This document shows positions 1-9,537 of a stretch of DNA of 35,858 nt, piece by piece. Where the stretch lies: the NCBI GenBank assembly GCA_021107535.1, contig JAIOSQ010000130.1, forward strand, positions 1 through 35,858. The letters run 5' to 3'. This DNA comes from Bacteroidales bacterium. GTDB taxonomy: Bacteria > Bacteroidota > Bacteroidia > Bacteroidales > B18-G4. Every line of letters begins with the position of its first letter. Within the stretch, counting starts at the first letter, position 1. A model generated the notes under the pieces. It saw nothing but the letters and a program-made list of their open reading frames with translations, was not told the origin of the DNA and made no database searches. The translations under genes were made by a program, and so were the position numbers.

Positions 1-30
1 CACGGTGTTAGGATAACAACTTTTACTTCC
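1..30. repeat. 30-bp direct repeat, copy 1 (may extend beyond window start)
   Basis: cacggtgttaggataacaacttttacttcc is identical to 3853-3882. Confidence 0.9.
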
Positions 31-88
31 CTGCTTGCCCGCCTCTGGAGGGTTCTTATTCTTATTCCTTGTTCTTGATTCTCTATTC

Positions 89-121
89 AAAATAAATGCC
101 GCATCAAGCGGCATTTATTTT
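89..121. terminator. Perfect 14-bp stem, 5-nt loop hairpin with A/T-rich flanks, possible bidirectional terminator
   Basis: aaaataaatgccgc-atcaa-gcggcatttatttt. Confidence 0.75.
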
Positions 122-437
122 GTAGCCTTGGAAGGAATCTTTTCGAACGATTTCATTGATGGAATGCGTAAACTCCACGGTTTGAAGGTACATATGGAGG
201 AAAGGGGACTGCTGACCGCTACAGCGTAAATCCAACAAAAGGCAGGCGGGGCAAAGGAAAGAGATGCAAGAGAGGAATCCAACTACTCTGAGAGGAGGGA
301 ATTCATCGATAAGAAACAGGTATCATTCCAATAGGAGAATTTCCTTCAGAAAAGTAAGGGGGGTATTCCGCAAAAAGCGTTTTTCCTTTTTTTAAGCACC
401 CTGTCTAAAAGCTATTAAATCTCGATCTCGATCTGCA

Positions 438-992
438 TTACAACCCCAAAACTACTAATCCATTTTTCTCCCTTTTAAAAATCTCGTCCCCATAAACACG
501 CCTTTCTTCATAAATCCCCTCTCCGAATAGCTTCAAAGTTTTCGCTTTGTCCATAAACAAAACGCGTTTAAAACCTGACTCATCTTTACTTTTCTTCTCA
601 GGTGGGGCTATGTAATACCAATATACTTTCCCTGCTTCCTTGTTTTCCATTGTAATCCTGCCCTCCCATTTTTCAATCTTATCGTCAGGGAACTTATAAT
701 GTTCATTATCAGGTAAGTTTGAATCTACATTTATAAAAGTGGTAACTTGTACACTCATTTCTTTCTTCCACCTATATTTCACTATCGCTAAAGCTAATAT
801 TTCACCTTTTAAGGACTCATTTTCCATATCATATCGCCTGATATACTTGCCTTGATTATTATATTGCCTATAAAAATCAAAAGCCAATTTTAAACCCCAC
901 ATTATAACAGCGAACGCAGAAGCTGAAACGAGGGAAATGATGATTGATCGCGTGTCTGTGTTAATGATACATAATAGTATATCGTAACTCAT
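438..992 (-). CDS. Hypothetical protein with one N-terminal transmembrane segment
   Basis: 184-aa ORF; hydrophobic stretch SIIISLVSASAFAVIMWGLKLAF; same strand and 17 nt downstream of the 1010-1846 gene. Confidence 0.65.
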   Translation of the reverse strand: MSYDILLCIINTDTRSIIISLVSASAFAVIMWGLKLAFDFYRQYNNQGKYIRRYDMENESLKGEILALAIVKYRWKKEMSVQVTTFINVDSNLPDNEHYKFPDDKIEKWEGRITMENKEAGKVYWYYIAPPEKKSKDESGFKRVLFMDKAKTLKLFGEGIYEERRVYGDEIFKREKNGLVVLGL

Positions 993-1009
993 AATGCATA
1001 TTTAAATGT

Positions 1010-1846
1010 TTATTGCTCATATAAATCTTCCTTATCGACCTTTATTACTATTTGCCCACTTGAAAGATCACTTGGACGAGATAAGTATGATCGATCAACA
1101 ATCTCTTCCCCTTCAATCAAGCCGTCAACAATTTGGATATAAACACCACCATTCGTTAGCAAATCACCAAGCACAACGCTTCTTTGGAATACCATTTCAT
1201 TCCTATATATGAAAACGTATTTTATCTCATCGCTATACCTACTGTGTACCACAGCATGCCAAGGCACACACAATATATCCTGCAAATAACCTGTAATAAA
1301 TTCAGCATGTGCCGACATGTATGATTTCAATGGCTTATAAGATGGTTGGTCCTCAGGAATCATATGCTTATATGAATCAGGGGAAATATAAACAGTAATA
1401 TCCCAAATGGAGTCCTTAAGGTATGTCGAGTATCTCTTATCGAAGATATCAGTAACTATACCAACAAATTCCTCTTTGGGAAATGCAGAAACATCAATTA
1501 CACATGTATCCCCAACAGAAATATTAGCACAATCCTTACTGCTAATATAACCTTCAAAATTATAGTCATTGGAGCAATTTAATTCTCCATTCGCCCATAC
1601 ATTTATTGGGAATGTCCGCTTCGTAGCCTTTTCAGTAGACACCTTAGGAATGGAGATAATCACCAAAATCAGTTTATTTGCTTTCTCATAGTCATCCTCA
1701 TCATATCTTACCTTCCGCAGGTGTTCTATAGCTTTATCATAATCGCCTTCATTATATGAGTCAACACCTTTGCTAAGATCACTCTTACATGATAAGAAAG
1801 CGACTCCAACCATTAGGAGCAGACAAAGTAAAACAGATCTTTTCAT
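1010..1846 (-). CDS. Lipoprotein with TPR-like N-terminus and RND/HlyD-adaptor-like C-terminal half
   Basis: Lipobox LSC; TPR-like SKGVDSYNEGDYDKAIEHLRKV; adaptor-like segment ILCVPWHAVV...YVFIYRNEMVFQRSVVLGDLLTNGGVYIQIVDGLIEGEEIV. Confidence 0.7.
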   Translation of the reverse strand: MKRSVLLCLLLMVGVAFLSCKSDLSKGVDSYNEGDYDKAIEHLRKVRYDEDDYEKANKLILVIISIPKVSTEKATKRTFPINVWANGELNCSNDYNFEGYISSKDCANISVGDTCVIDVSAFPKEEFVGIVTDIFDKRYSTYLKDSIWDITVYISPDSYKHMIPEDQPSYKPLKSYMSAHAEFITGYLQDILCVPWHAVVHSRYSDEIKYVFIYRNEMVFQRSVVLGDLLTNGGVYIQIVDGLIEGEEIVDRSYLSRPSDLSSGQIVIKVDKEDLYEQ

Positions 1847-1853
1847 AATATAT

Positions 1854-3332
1854 TTATTGCTTTATCATTTTTACCACCGACACCCCTTCCTCAGTCCTCA
1901 ACACACCATAATACAAGCCCTCAGACAGCCCTTCAGGAGTCCATGTGTAGGCATGAATCCCGGGAGTCAAAAATGCACTCATAGCCTCTTTTACTACCAC
2001 TCCAAGGGTGTTACAAATGGCAAGCTGAATATGGGAGGGTTCAGTCAGTTCGTATTTGATGGTGGTGGTGGTGGTGAAGGGGTTGGGGTAGACTGAAACC
2101 TCTCCGTCAAGTGATGTTTCTGAAACTCCAATCATACAAGCTTCCTCAACCTCGGCTTGGCTGTTGCATCCAGGAGCATTGTCATATATCTCTACTGTTC
2201 CGTTTGGAGAAGCAAGATAGTCACAGACACTTTGCACATTACAAACAGAAAGACTACCATTATCTGTTATTATAAGATTGCCATCAATAAGCTGTACTTG
2301 ACTAATTCCTTGAATCTCACTTAGGTTGCTGTTACTCGTAATGCTCAAAGATGCTTCAATCATTGTTAGGTTATTTAATCCAGTAAATGTTGTTAATGAC
2401 TCATTATTGATTATATCTACACCATCTCCAATATAAGTAAGGTTATCGAAACCAGAGAAGTCCACTAACCAAGGGTTGTGATAAAGTGAAAGTTCTCCAA
2501 CAATTGAATCCAACATAGTCAACCCTAAAATATGGGTTAGTTCTAAGTTATAATCAATATCCAATAATCCCTCAATTTTTCCTACGCTATTCAAACCTTG
2601 CAAATTTATTAAGCTATTATTTGAACTGATTCTGACATCACCATAGATTATAGTAACATTATTCAATCCAGTTAAGTCCGTTAATGAATTGTTGTGAGTA
2701 ATAAACAAGTTTCCGTAAATAGCTGTAATACTATCGAGTCCAATTAAGTTACTAAGAGAATTATTGGAATGAATACTAATATTTCTGCCTAATGAATCAA
2801 GATTTACAATAGCACTGATACTGGTAAGAGAATTATTGCTTACAATGTCTATGTCATCACCTATTATACTTAAATTGTTGAGTCCATTTAAGTCTAACAA
2901 ACTCGTATTCATAATACCCAAACCTTTGCCGATATATGTTAAACTCTCAAGTCCCGTTAAACTTGAGATGTTTTCGCTCCATGCCATGCTTATACTTTCG
3001 CCTATAGTGTCTAAATTATTTAATCCCGTAAGTTCTGTGAGAATTGGACATAAACGAATCTCTAACTCACCTTGTACTTGGGTTATAGAACTTAACCCTA
3101 ACAAGTTAGAGATATCATTACCACTAATATAAACATCTCCTTCAATCTCTGTACACCCAGGGTAATTTATGGGAAAGTTATCAATTTGTGATTGGGTGGT
3201 GAATTCAATTCCATCAGGAAGGCAGGATTGGGCATTGAGGGTGCTTGGTATCAAGAATACCATTATAAGAATGATCAAAGTCCTATACAACGCCTTTGGA
3301 TACTGCCTATGGCAGTGCAATGTGGTATTCAT
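1854..3332 (-). CDS. Leucine-rich-repeat (receptor L-domain-like) surface protein with T9SS type A sorting domain
   Basis: Signal peptide; repeated GL(N/D)(N/S)LTxIxGxLxIxxNxSL units; C-terminal VYPNPFTTTTTIKYELTEPSHIQLAICNTLGVVV...GLYYGVLRTEEGVSVVKMIKQ. Confidence 0.85.
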   Translation of the reverse strand: MNTTLHCHRQYPKALYRTLIILIMVFLIPSTLNAQSCLPDGIEFTTQSQIDNFPINYPGCTEIEGDVYISGNDISNLLGLSSITQVQGELEIRLCPILTELTGLNNLDTIGESISMAWSENISSLTGLESLTYIGKGLGIMNTSLLDLNGLNNLSIIGDDIDIVSNNSLTSISAIVNLDSLGRNISIHSNNSLSNLIGLDSITAIYGNLFITHNNSLTDLTGLNNVTIIYGDVRISSNNSLINLQGLNSVGKIEGLLDIDYNLELTHILGLTMLDSIVGELSLYHNPWLVDFSGFDNLTYIGDGVDIINNESLTTFTGLNNLTMIEASLSITSNSNLSEIQGISQVQLIDGNLIITDNGSLSVCNVQSVCDYLASPNGTVEIYDNAPGCNSQAEVEEACMIGVSETSLDGEVSVYPNPFTTTTTIKYELTEPSHIQLAICNTLGVVVKEAMSAFLTPGIHAYTWTPEGLSEGLYYGVLRTEEGVSVVKMIKQ

Positions 3333-3365
3333 AATGTGGTTTTTTGGTGTATCGTAATCTGCTCA

Positions 3366-3397
3366 GCTAATATACGAAAACATTCAGCGATCTGCAA
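3366..3397 (-). promoter_or_regulatory. Candidate Bacteroidetes promoter for the LRR gene cassette
   Basis: On minus strand TTG-N20-TATATTAG, near the -33 TTG / -7 TAnnTTTG consensus; about 34 nt upstream of the ATG at 3332. Confidence 0.4.
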
Positions 3398-3500
3398 TAT
3401 TAATTAGGATGTATTGCTAATCGATCTCCTGAAGGTAGCCCTGAAACACCTCATCAAACACTTTTGCATAGGATTTGAGGCAGTTTTTTCCTGTATTGGT

Positions 3501-3765
3501 GATCGTTCGACTTCGCTCACGATGACAATTCAATTTTTTTGTTCAATATTGTTCTCGACTCCGCTCGAACAAGTGTGTGACATTTTATAGTTTTGAGTAT
3601 GAATGTCACTTCGCATAAATTAAGGTCGAGCGAAGACGAGACCTTATAGGCTGACAAAACATACGTTGTCATCGTGAGCGAAGCCGAACGATGATCTTTC
3701 TATGAAATACCCCCTTGTCATCGTGAGCACTTCGCTTTGCTCAGTATAAACTCCGCCGAACGATA
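3501..3765. repeat. Cluster of REP-like palindromes
   Basis: gatcgttcgacttcgctcacgatgacaa (3501-) inverted relative to ttgtcatcgtgagcgaagccgaacgatgatc (3666-3696); hairpins gttctcgactccgctcgaac (3551-3570) and aaggtcgagcgaagacgagacctt (3622-3645); degenerate copy 3718-3765. Confidence 0.75.
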
Positions 3766-3852
3766 GCAAGATGTTGTGCAAACTGCCGGAAGGTGCAGTT
3801 AACATTTCCTGGAGCCAACCGCATAGGGTCCTTCCACCGTGTCGTTGCGCTC

Positions 3853-3882
3853 CACGGTGTTAGGATAACAACTTTTACTTCC
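3853..3882. repeat. 30-bp direct repeat, copy 2
   Basis: Identical to 1-30; preceded by hairpin caccgtg-N11-cacggtg. Confidence 0.9.
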
Positions 3883-3943
3883 AACCCTCAACACCCAACC
3901 CTCAACACCCAACTTAAAACTCAAAACTCAAAACTCAAAACTA
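3883..3943. repeat. Intergenic tandem arrays (aaccctcaacaccc x2, then aaaactc units)
   Basis: aaccctcaacacccaaccctcaacacccaacttaaaactcaaaactcaaaactcaaaact. Confidence 0.85.
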
Positions 3944-3951
3944 TATATTAC

Positions 3952-3959
3952 TATCTTTG
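3952..3959 (+). promoter_or_regulatory. Bacteroidetes -7 element for rbfA
   Basis: TATCTTTG fits TAnnTTTG; 4 nt before ATG 3964, so the transcript would be leaderless or nearly so. Confidence 0.55.
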
Positions 3960-3963
3960 CACC

Positions 3964-4299
3964 ATGGAATCCAAACGTCAGCACCGGATATCAAAGCTTT
4001 TTCAAAAAGACCTCGGGGAGATCTTTCAGCAGGAGGCAAGGGATCATTATAGCGGGGCAATGATCACAGTGACCAAGGTGAATGTGACCCGCGACCTTTC
4101 CGGTGCGAAGGTCTATCTCAGCCTTTTTGCAACCAAAGATAAATCCGGGCTTCTTGATAATATCCGCAAGCATAAAGGAGAGATCCGGTATAAACTTGCC
4201 TCTCGGGTACGCAACCAGCTCAGGACAGTGCCTGAACTTGAGTTCTATGAGGATGATTCACTGGATTATATCGAAAATTTAGAAAACTTGTTGGAATAG
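3964..4299 (+). CDS. rbfA: Ribosome-binding factor A
   Basis: MESKRQHRISKLFQKDLGEIFQQEARDHYSGAMITVTKVNVTRDLSGAKVYLSLF...; start corrected from the ORF at 3793. Confidence 0.9.
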   Translation: MESKRQHRISKLFQKDLGEIFQQEARDHYSGAMITVTKVNVTRDLSGAKVYLSLFATKDKSGLLDNIRKHKGEIRYKLASRVRNQLRTVPELEFYEDDSLDYIENLENLLE

Positions 4300-4318
4300 C
4301 TGTTTAAAGCTTGAAATC

Positions 4319-5551
4319 GTGAATCTGCCCCTTCATATTGCCCGCCGTTACCTGGTATCGAAAAAATCACACAATATTATCAATGTGATATCCGGAATAT
4401 CAGTAATGGGAATTACTGTCGGAACAATGGCTCTGATTGTTGTGCTATCAGTTTTTAATGGCTTTGAATCGCTGATCTCCTCTCTGTTCAACTCCTTCAA
4501 TCCCGATCTTGAGATCACTGTAGATAAGGGAAAGACTTTTAGCCTGGAGCAGGTAAATGCTACTGAGATAAAAAATATTCCGGGGATTCTTTACCTGGTG
4601 GAGGTTGTGGAGGAAAATGCGCTTCTCAAAAACGGTTCAAGGCAGTTCATAGCCAGGATGAAAGGGGTAAGTGAAGATTTTCAACTGATGACTGAAGTGG
4701 ATTCCGCCATCATCGACGGAGAGTACAGGCTGCAGCAGGGGCAAAGGGCCTGTGCTGTTTTCGGGGCAGGTGTATCCTATCACCTGGGGGTGATTCCGGA
4801 TGATTTTGCAGATCCCGTCGAAATATACGTGCCCAGCCGTACAGCGGATTTTAAACCCGGCCTTGAACAACCTTTTAATCAAGCCAATGTCATTCCCAAA
4901 GGCGTGTTCTCAATCCAGCAGGATTTTGACCTAAGCATTGTTCTCGTACCTCTTTGGTTTGCAAGGAACATGCTGGAATATACCAATGAGATCACTACGC
5001 TTGAAATTGGGCTTGCGAAAGACGCAGATGTGGATGCCGTAAAATCCTCCATTAAGGAAATAGTAGGAGAAGGTTTCAGTGTGAAAGACCGTTTTGAGCA
5101 GGAAGAAATGCTTTATAAGATCATGAATTCCGAGAAGTGGGTCGTATTCCTGATCATGGCATTCATCCTGATGATCGCAACCTTCAACGTCATAGGTTCA
5201 TTGTCCATGCTGATCATCGATAAACAAAAAGACATTGCTGTGCTTCACAGCCTGGGAGCTGATTATAAATTGATCCGGAGGATATTCTTGCTTGAGGGAT
5301 TGCTGATCTCTTTTTCAGGTGCGTTTATCGGCCTCATTTTGGGCGGCCTGATAAGCTGGGTTCAGCAAGAGTTCGGAATCATCAGGCTGGGACAGGGAGA
5401 TGGATCCTTTATCATTGACGCCTATCCTGTGCTCGTCAGGGGCATCGACTTCCTGTACGTATTTCTGACAGTATTCGTGATTGGCTTTGCTGCTGCATGG
5501 TTCCCGGTCAGAAGGATCTCCGGAAAATATTTTGAGCAGAAACTGGCCTGA
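4319..5551 (+). CDS. LolC/LolE-type ABC transporter permease (FtsX/MacB-like)
   Basis: GTG start; MNLPLHIARRYLVSKKSHNIINVISGISVMGITVGTMALIVVLSVFNGFE; C-terminal FtsX-like domain. Confidence 0.9.
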   Translation: MNLPLHIARRYLVSKKSHNIINVISGISVMGITVGTMALIVVLSVFNGFESLISSLFNSFNPDLEITVDKGKTFSLEQVNATEIKNIPGILYLVEVVEENALLKNGSRQFIARMKGVSEDFQLMTEVDSAIIDGEYRLQQGQRACAVFGAGVSYHLGVIPDDFADPVEIYVPSRTADFKPGLEQPFNQANVIPKGVFSIQQDFDLSIVLVPLWFARNMLEYTNEITTLEIGLAKDADVDAVKSSIKEIVGEGFSVKDRFEQEEMLYKIMNSEKWVVFLIMAFILMIATFNVIGSLSMLIIDKQKDIAVLHSLGADYKLIRRIFLLEGLLISFSGAFIGLILGGLISWVQQEFGIIRLGQGDGSFIIDAYPVLVRGIDFLYVFLTVFVIGFAAAWFPVRRISGKYFEQKLA

Positions 5552-5680
5552 TTGAGCAACGAGCAACGAACACCGAGCACCGAGCAACGAACACCGAACA
5601 CCGAGCAACGAGCATATAACAATTTATCAATTTAACAATATTTCCGGTAGCCGGTGACCGTTAACCGTTAACCGGTTTTT
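5552..5680. repeat. Intergenic tandem arrays (gagcaacgaacaccgagc type; caattta type; ccgttaac type)
   Basis: Begins 2 nt after the permease stop: gagcaacgagcaacgaacaccgagcaccgagcaacgaacaccg..., then caatttatcaatttaacaat, then ccggtgaccgttaaccgttaaccgg. Confidence 0.85.
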
Positions 5681-5766
5681 CAAACTCCCAGACAACCATT
5701 CCATATCTCCGCTTGTCTGAAAAACGAAACCTTCATATTTCAATTTATATAAGTATTGAATCTTAA

Positions 5767-5795
5767 TTGTATAAATGGGAATTTATATACCTTTG
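5767..5795 (+). promoter_or_regulatory. Candidate Bacteroidetes promoter for first C25 peptidase
   Basis: TTG-N18-TACCTTTG upstream of ATG 5838. Confidence 0.55.
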
Positions 5796-5837
5796 CGATT
5801 CCATAAGTAATATTAACAATATACATAAGTACATATT

Positions 5838-8800
5838 ATGAAAACAACTATTACGTCTAATGTGATCAGCAAGCTTGTTTTGTCTGTTCTTTCTGTAATG
5901 TTTGTCCTTAGTGTAAGCGCCAGGGATATTGTTGTCAGGGAAAATGGCAGCACCGGCATTGACATAAAGGTCAATACCTATGAAAATCTACGTTTTACTG
6001 CCTCACTTGATCTGATACATAGCTACAAGATCAGCACTGAAGCAGGGATGTTCACCGAATTGGTCGTTCCCGGATATTCTTCAACATTCGTTCCTGGCGC
6101 ACCCAAGTTGCCTGTGAACAGGGAACTCATTGAATTTCCTTTCGGAGCTACTCCGAAGATCAACATACTGAATTATCAGGTCAGGGAGTTTGACCTTGCC
6201 GACCTGGGCATTCAAAATCTGCTTATGCCGGCTCAACCTCCTGCCCCCAAGGACGGTTCTTATGTGCCTTTTGAATACGATGCATCAGCATATGCGATTG
6301 ATGCGTTTACCGATGATGATCTTGTGAACGTAGAAGTCCTGGGCATCATGCGCGGCCTCCGCATTGCCAGGCTCAACATCTCCCCGGTGCAGTACAACCC
6401 GGTAAGTGGGAAGATCCGCGTTTATACCGATATTGAAGTGGAAGTGATCTTCCAGGGAGCAGATGTGATTGCAACCCTTGAGAATAAAAAGAAAAATGAA
6501 GTTCCGTATTTCCGTTCTGTGGGTGCCAGCCTGATAAATTACAAACGGGAGCAGTCAGCGAACAGGGATACCATCACCAAATATCCTGTAAAATTTGTAA
6601 TTGTTGCCGATCGTATGTTTGAAACACAATTACAGCCTTACATAGAATGGAAAACAAAGAAAGGTTTCACCATTGTAGAGGCGTACACCGATGAAGCGGC
6701 AGTAGGAAATACTACCACATCCATTAAAACATACCTCGAAGGGCTTTATACTGCGGGCACAACATCAGATCCTGCACCTTCTTTTGTGCTTTTTGTGGGT
6801 GATGTTGCCCAGGTGCCTGCCTGGAGCGGAAATGCCGGATGGCATGTCACCGATCTGCTATATGTTGAATACACCGGCGATTATTTCCCGGAAGTGTATT
6901 ACGGAAGATGGTCGGCTACCAATGCTGCTGAACTACAGCCGCAAATTGACAAAACTTTGCAGTATGAACAATATACCATGCCGGATCCTGCCTATCTTGA
7001 TGAGGTGGTCATGGTAGCAGGTATGGACGCCGGCCATGGCAACGACTGGGGCAATGGCCAGATCAATTACGGAACCGAAAACTATTTCAATCTGGCCCAC
7101 GGACTTACATCTCACACTTACCTCTATCCTGAATCCGGCAGCCATTCAGCCGATATCATTCAAAATGTCAGTGATGGTGTTTCTTTTGGGAACTATACCG
7201 CTCACTGTTCTGCCAGTGGCTGGGCCAATCCTTCCTTCACTATTTCGGATGTGGCCGGCCTGCAAAACCAGGATGAATATTGTATCCTGATCGGAAACTG
7301 CTGTTCATCCAATGAATTCGATAATTACTGTTTTGGCGAAGCCCTCCTCCGCGCAGAAAACAAAGGCGCAGTTGGTTATATCGGGGGAACCAACAGTACA
7401 TACTGGGATGAGGATTATTACTTTGGGGTTGGAGTTGGCGCAATAACCGAAGATCCTCCTGCTTATGAAGAAACCACTCTTGGCAATTATGACCGTGCCT
7501 TCCATGATCATGGCGAACCATGGGAAGATTGGTATGCCACTACATACGAGATAATTTTTGCCGGAAACCTCGCTGTAACCGAAGGTTCACCCGGCTCGGC
7601 AGAATATTACTGGGAAATTTATAGTGTAATGGGCGATCCTTCTGTAATGTGCTATTTTGGTGTTCCCGATCCACTGAGCGTTTCCTATGATCCCCTGATG
7701 CCACTTGGATCCACATCATTTACCGTCACAACAGAACCTTATGCCTATGTTGGTATTTCAAAAGATGGAGTCCTTCATGGTGCAGCCCTGGCTGATGGTA
7801 CCGGTGTTGCTGTTGTAGCACTTGACCCGATATCGGTTCCCGGTGAAGCCGATGTTGTTGTGACCAAGCAGAATGCACAGCCTTATATCGGAACTGTCCT
7901 GGTGAATAACCCTGCAGGGCCTTTTGTTACGCTTTCCGATTATCAAATTAATGATGCTTCAGGAAACAATAACGGATTGGTCGATTACGGGGAAAACATC
8001 CACCTCGATGTTGAACTGGAAAACCTGGGTGCTGCCGATGCCAATGATGTTGAAGCTACCCTGACATCCACCGATGAATATATTACCATCACGGATGATT
8101 TTGCCCAATGGGGAACCATTGCCGCAGGTGCTACGTCTATGCAAATGGATGCATATGCCTTCGACGTTGATGCTATCATTCCTGATCAGCATGTAGCCGA
8201 CTTCGGACTTGATATCACTGGTACCGGAAAAGATAACTGGTATTCCTCTTTTAACATTGTTCTGAATGCACCTGTACTCGAAACAGGAATTGTCGTTGTT
8301 GATGACTCCCAGAGCGGGAATGGAAATGGACGATTAGATCCGGGCGAAACGGCTGATATCATTGTTCCTGTCTCGAACAATGGTCACTGCGATGCTGTAA
8401 ATGCTCTGGCCACACTGAGCAGTACCAGTAATGACATCGTGATCAACACCGGCAGCCAGAATATAGATACCATTGCTTATGGCGCTTCGCAGGATGCCAT
8501 CTTCAATATTACGGTTGATGATGATATCAATCCCGGAACTTCTGTTCCATTTGAATTTGACCTTGATGCAGAAGGCTATACTTGTGAGCTTGACTTCTTC
8601 CTCGTGGCAGGTCAGATTCCTGTCCTGATACTTGATTTCGATCCGAATAACAGTTCATCAGGAGAAATGAATAACTGTCTGACAAACCTGAGCGTTGGGT
8701 CTGATTATGCCACAACCATTCCGGAAGAACTTCAGATATATTCATCCATATTTGTTTGCCTTGGAATTTACAGTACTAACCACGTCCTTTCAACTGCTGA

Positions 8801-9503
8801 AGGACAGGCCCTTGCTGATTACCTCAATACAGGAGGAAACCTTTATATGGAAGGAGGCGATACCTGGTATTATGACGCGCAAACTGCTGTTCACCCAATG
8901 TTTGGTATCAGCGGGCTGGAAGACGGCGGCGCTGATCTGGGAACCATCCTCGGTCAGGCTGGAACCTTTACTGAAGACATGACCTATGCATACAGTGGAG
9001 AAAATAACTATATCGATCATCTTGCACCCAATGGCACAGGATTCCTGATATTCAACAACCTGATGCCATCCTATGGTACCGGTGTTGCAAATATTGGAAG
9101 TACTTACAGGACCATCGGATGTTCACATGAATTCGGTGGACTGGATGACGGAACATTTACCAAAGACTACCTGATGTATAAATACCTTGAGTTTTTTGGT
9201 ATTGATGCCACATGGGTTGGACTTGATGAAATTGAGTTATCCCACGATGCAATCAGCATTTATCCTAACCCGATGAACAATACTTCGAATATCCGTGTTG
9301 AGGTAGCTAAAGCAGGAACCCTGAGCCTTACAGTGTATAATGGCACAGGTCAGGAAATTGCAAGACTGGCCGACAATCTGTTTGTAGATCATGGTGAGCA
9401 GATATTTGTATTTGATGCTTCCTCCGTCCCCGGTGGCATTTATTACTGCGTGCTCAGCTCCGGAGAACAGAAAGTAAGCAGGAAACTTGTTGTGATTAAG
9501 TAA
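5838..9503 (+). CDS. Gingipain-like C25 family cysteine peptidase with T9SS type A sorting domain
   Basis: C25 propeptide-like N-terminus; NYTAHCSASGWANPSFT...ILIGNCCSSNEFDNYCFGEALL...KGAVGYIGGTNSTYWDEDYYFGVGVG; C-terminal IYPNPMNNTSNIRVEV...SRKLVVIK. Confidence 0.9.
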   Translation: MKTTITSNVISKLVLSVLSVMFVLSVSARDIVVRENGSTGIDIKVNTYENLRFTASLDLIHSYKISTEAGMFTELVVPGYSSTFVPGAPKLPVNRELIEFPFGATPKINILNYQVREFDLADLGIQNLLMPAQPPAPKDGSYVPFEYDASAYAIDAFTDDDLVNVEVLGIMRGLRIARLNISPVQYNPVSGKIRVYTDIEVEVIFQGADVIATLENKKKNEVPYFRSVGASLINYKREQSANRDTITKYPVKFVIVADRMFETQLQPYIEWKTKKGFTIVEAYTDEAAVGNTTTSIKTYLEGLYTAGTTSDPAPSFVLFVGDVAQVPAWSGNAGWHVTDLLYVEYTGDYFPEVYYGRWSATNAAELQPQIDKTLQYEQYTMPDPAYLDEVVMVAGMDAGHGNDWGNGQINYGTENYFNLAHGLTSHTYLYPESGSHSADIIQNVSDGVSFGNYTAHCSASGWANPSFTISDVAGLQNQDEYCILIGNCCSSNEFDNYCFGEALLRAENKGAVGYIGGTNSTYWDEDYYFGVGVGAITEDPPAYEETTLGNYDRAFHDHGEPWEDWYATTYEIIFAGNLAVTEGSPGSAEYYWEIYSVMGDPSVMCYFGVPDPLSVSYDPLMPLGSTSFTVTTEPYAYVGISKDGVLHGAALADGTGVAVVALDPISVPGEADVVVTKQNAQPYIGTVLVNNPAGPFVTLSDYQINDASGNNNGLVDYGENIHLDVELENLGAADANDVEATLTSTDEYITITDDFAQWGTIAAGATSMQMDAYAFDVDAIIPDQHVADFGLDITGTGKDNWYSSFNIVLNAPVLETGIVVVDDSQSGNGNGRLDPGETADIIVPVSNNGHCDAVNALATLSSTSNDIVINTGSQNIDTIAYGASQDAIFNITVDDDINPGTSVPFEFDLDAEGYTCELDFFLVAGQIPVLILDFDPNNSSSGEMNNCLTNLSVGSDYATTIPEELQIYSSIFVCLGIYSTNHVLSTAEGQALADYLNTGGNLYMEGGDTWYYDAQTAVHPMFGISGLEDGGADLGTILGQAGTFTEDMTYAYSGENNYIDHLAPNGTGFLIFNNLMPSYGTGVANIGSTYRTIGCSHEFGGLDDGTFTKDYLMYKYLEFFGIDATWVGLDEIELSHDAISIYPNPMNNTSNIRVEVAKAGTLSLTVYNGTGQEIARLADNLFVDHGEQIFVFDASSVPGGIYYCVLSSGEQKVSRKLVVIK

Positions 9504-9537
9504 AAACGCACTACACATAACTTAGAAAATCAATATC

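Noticed and set aside
35-229. Small ORF of 64 aa
   Set aside because: It reads through the terminator hairpin at 89-121 and has no recognisable domain; the downstream half looks coding-like, but I cannot support a gene.
5315-5622. Minus-strand ORFs with VRCSLLGARCSLL repeats
   Set aside because: Spurious translations of the 5552-5616 tandem array and the antisense of the permease.
8527-8745. Antisense ORFs within the C25 genes
   Set aside because: Many medium antisense ORFs occur across both long C25 genes because of codon bias; none shows a recognisable motif.
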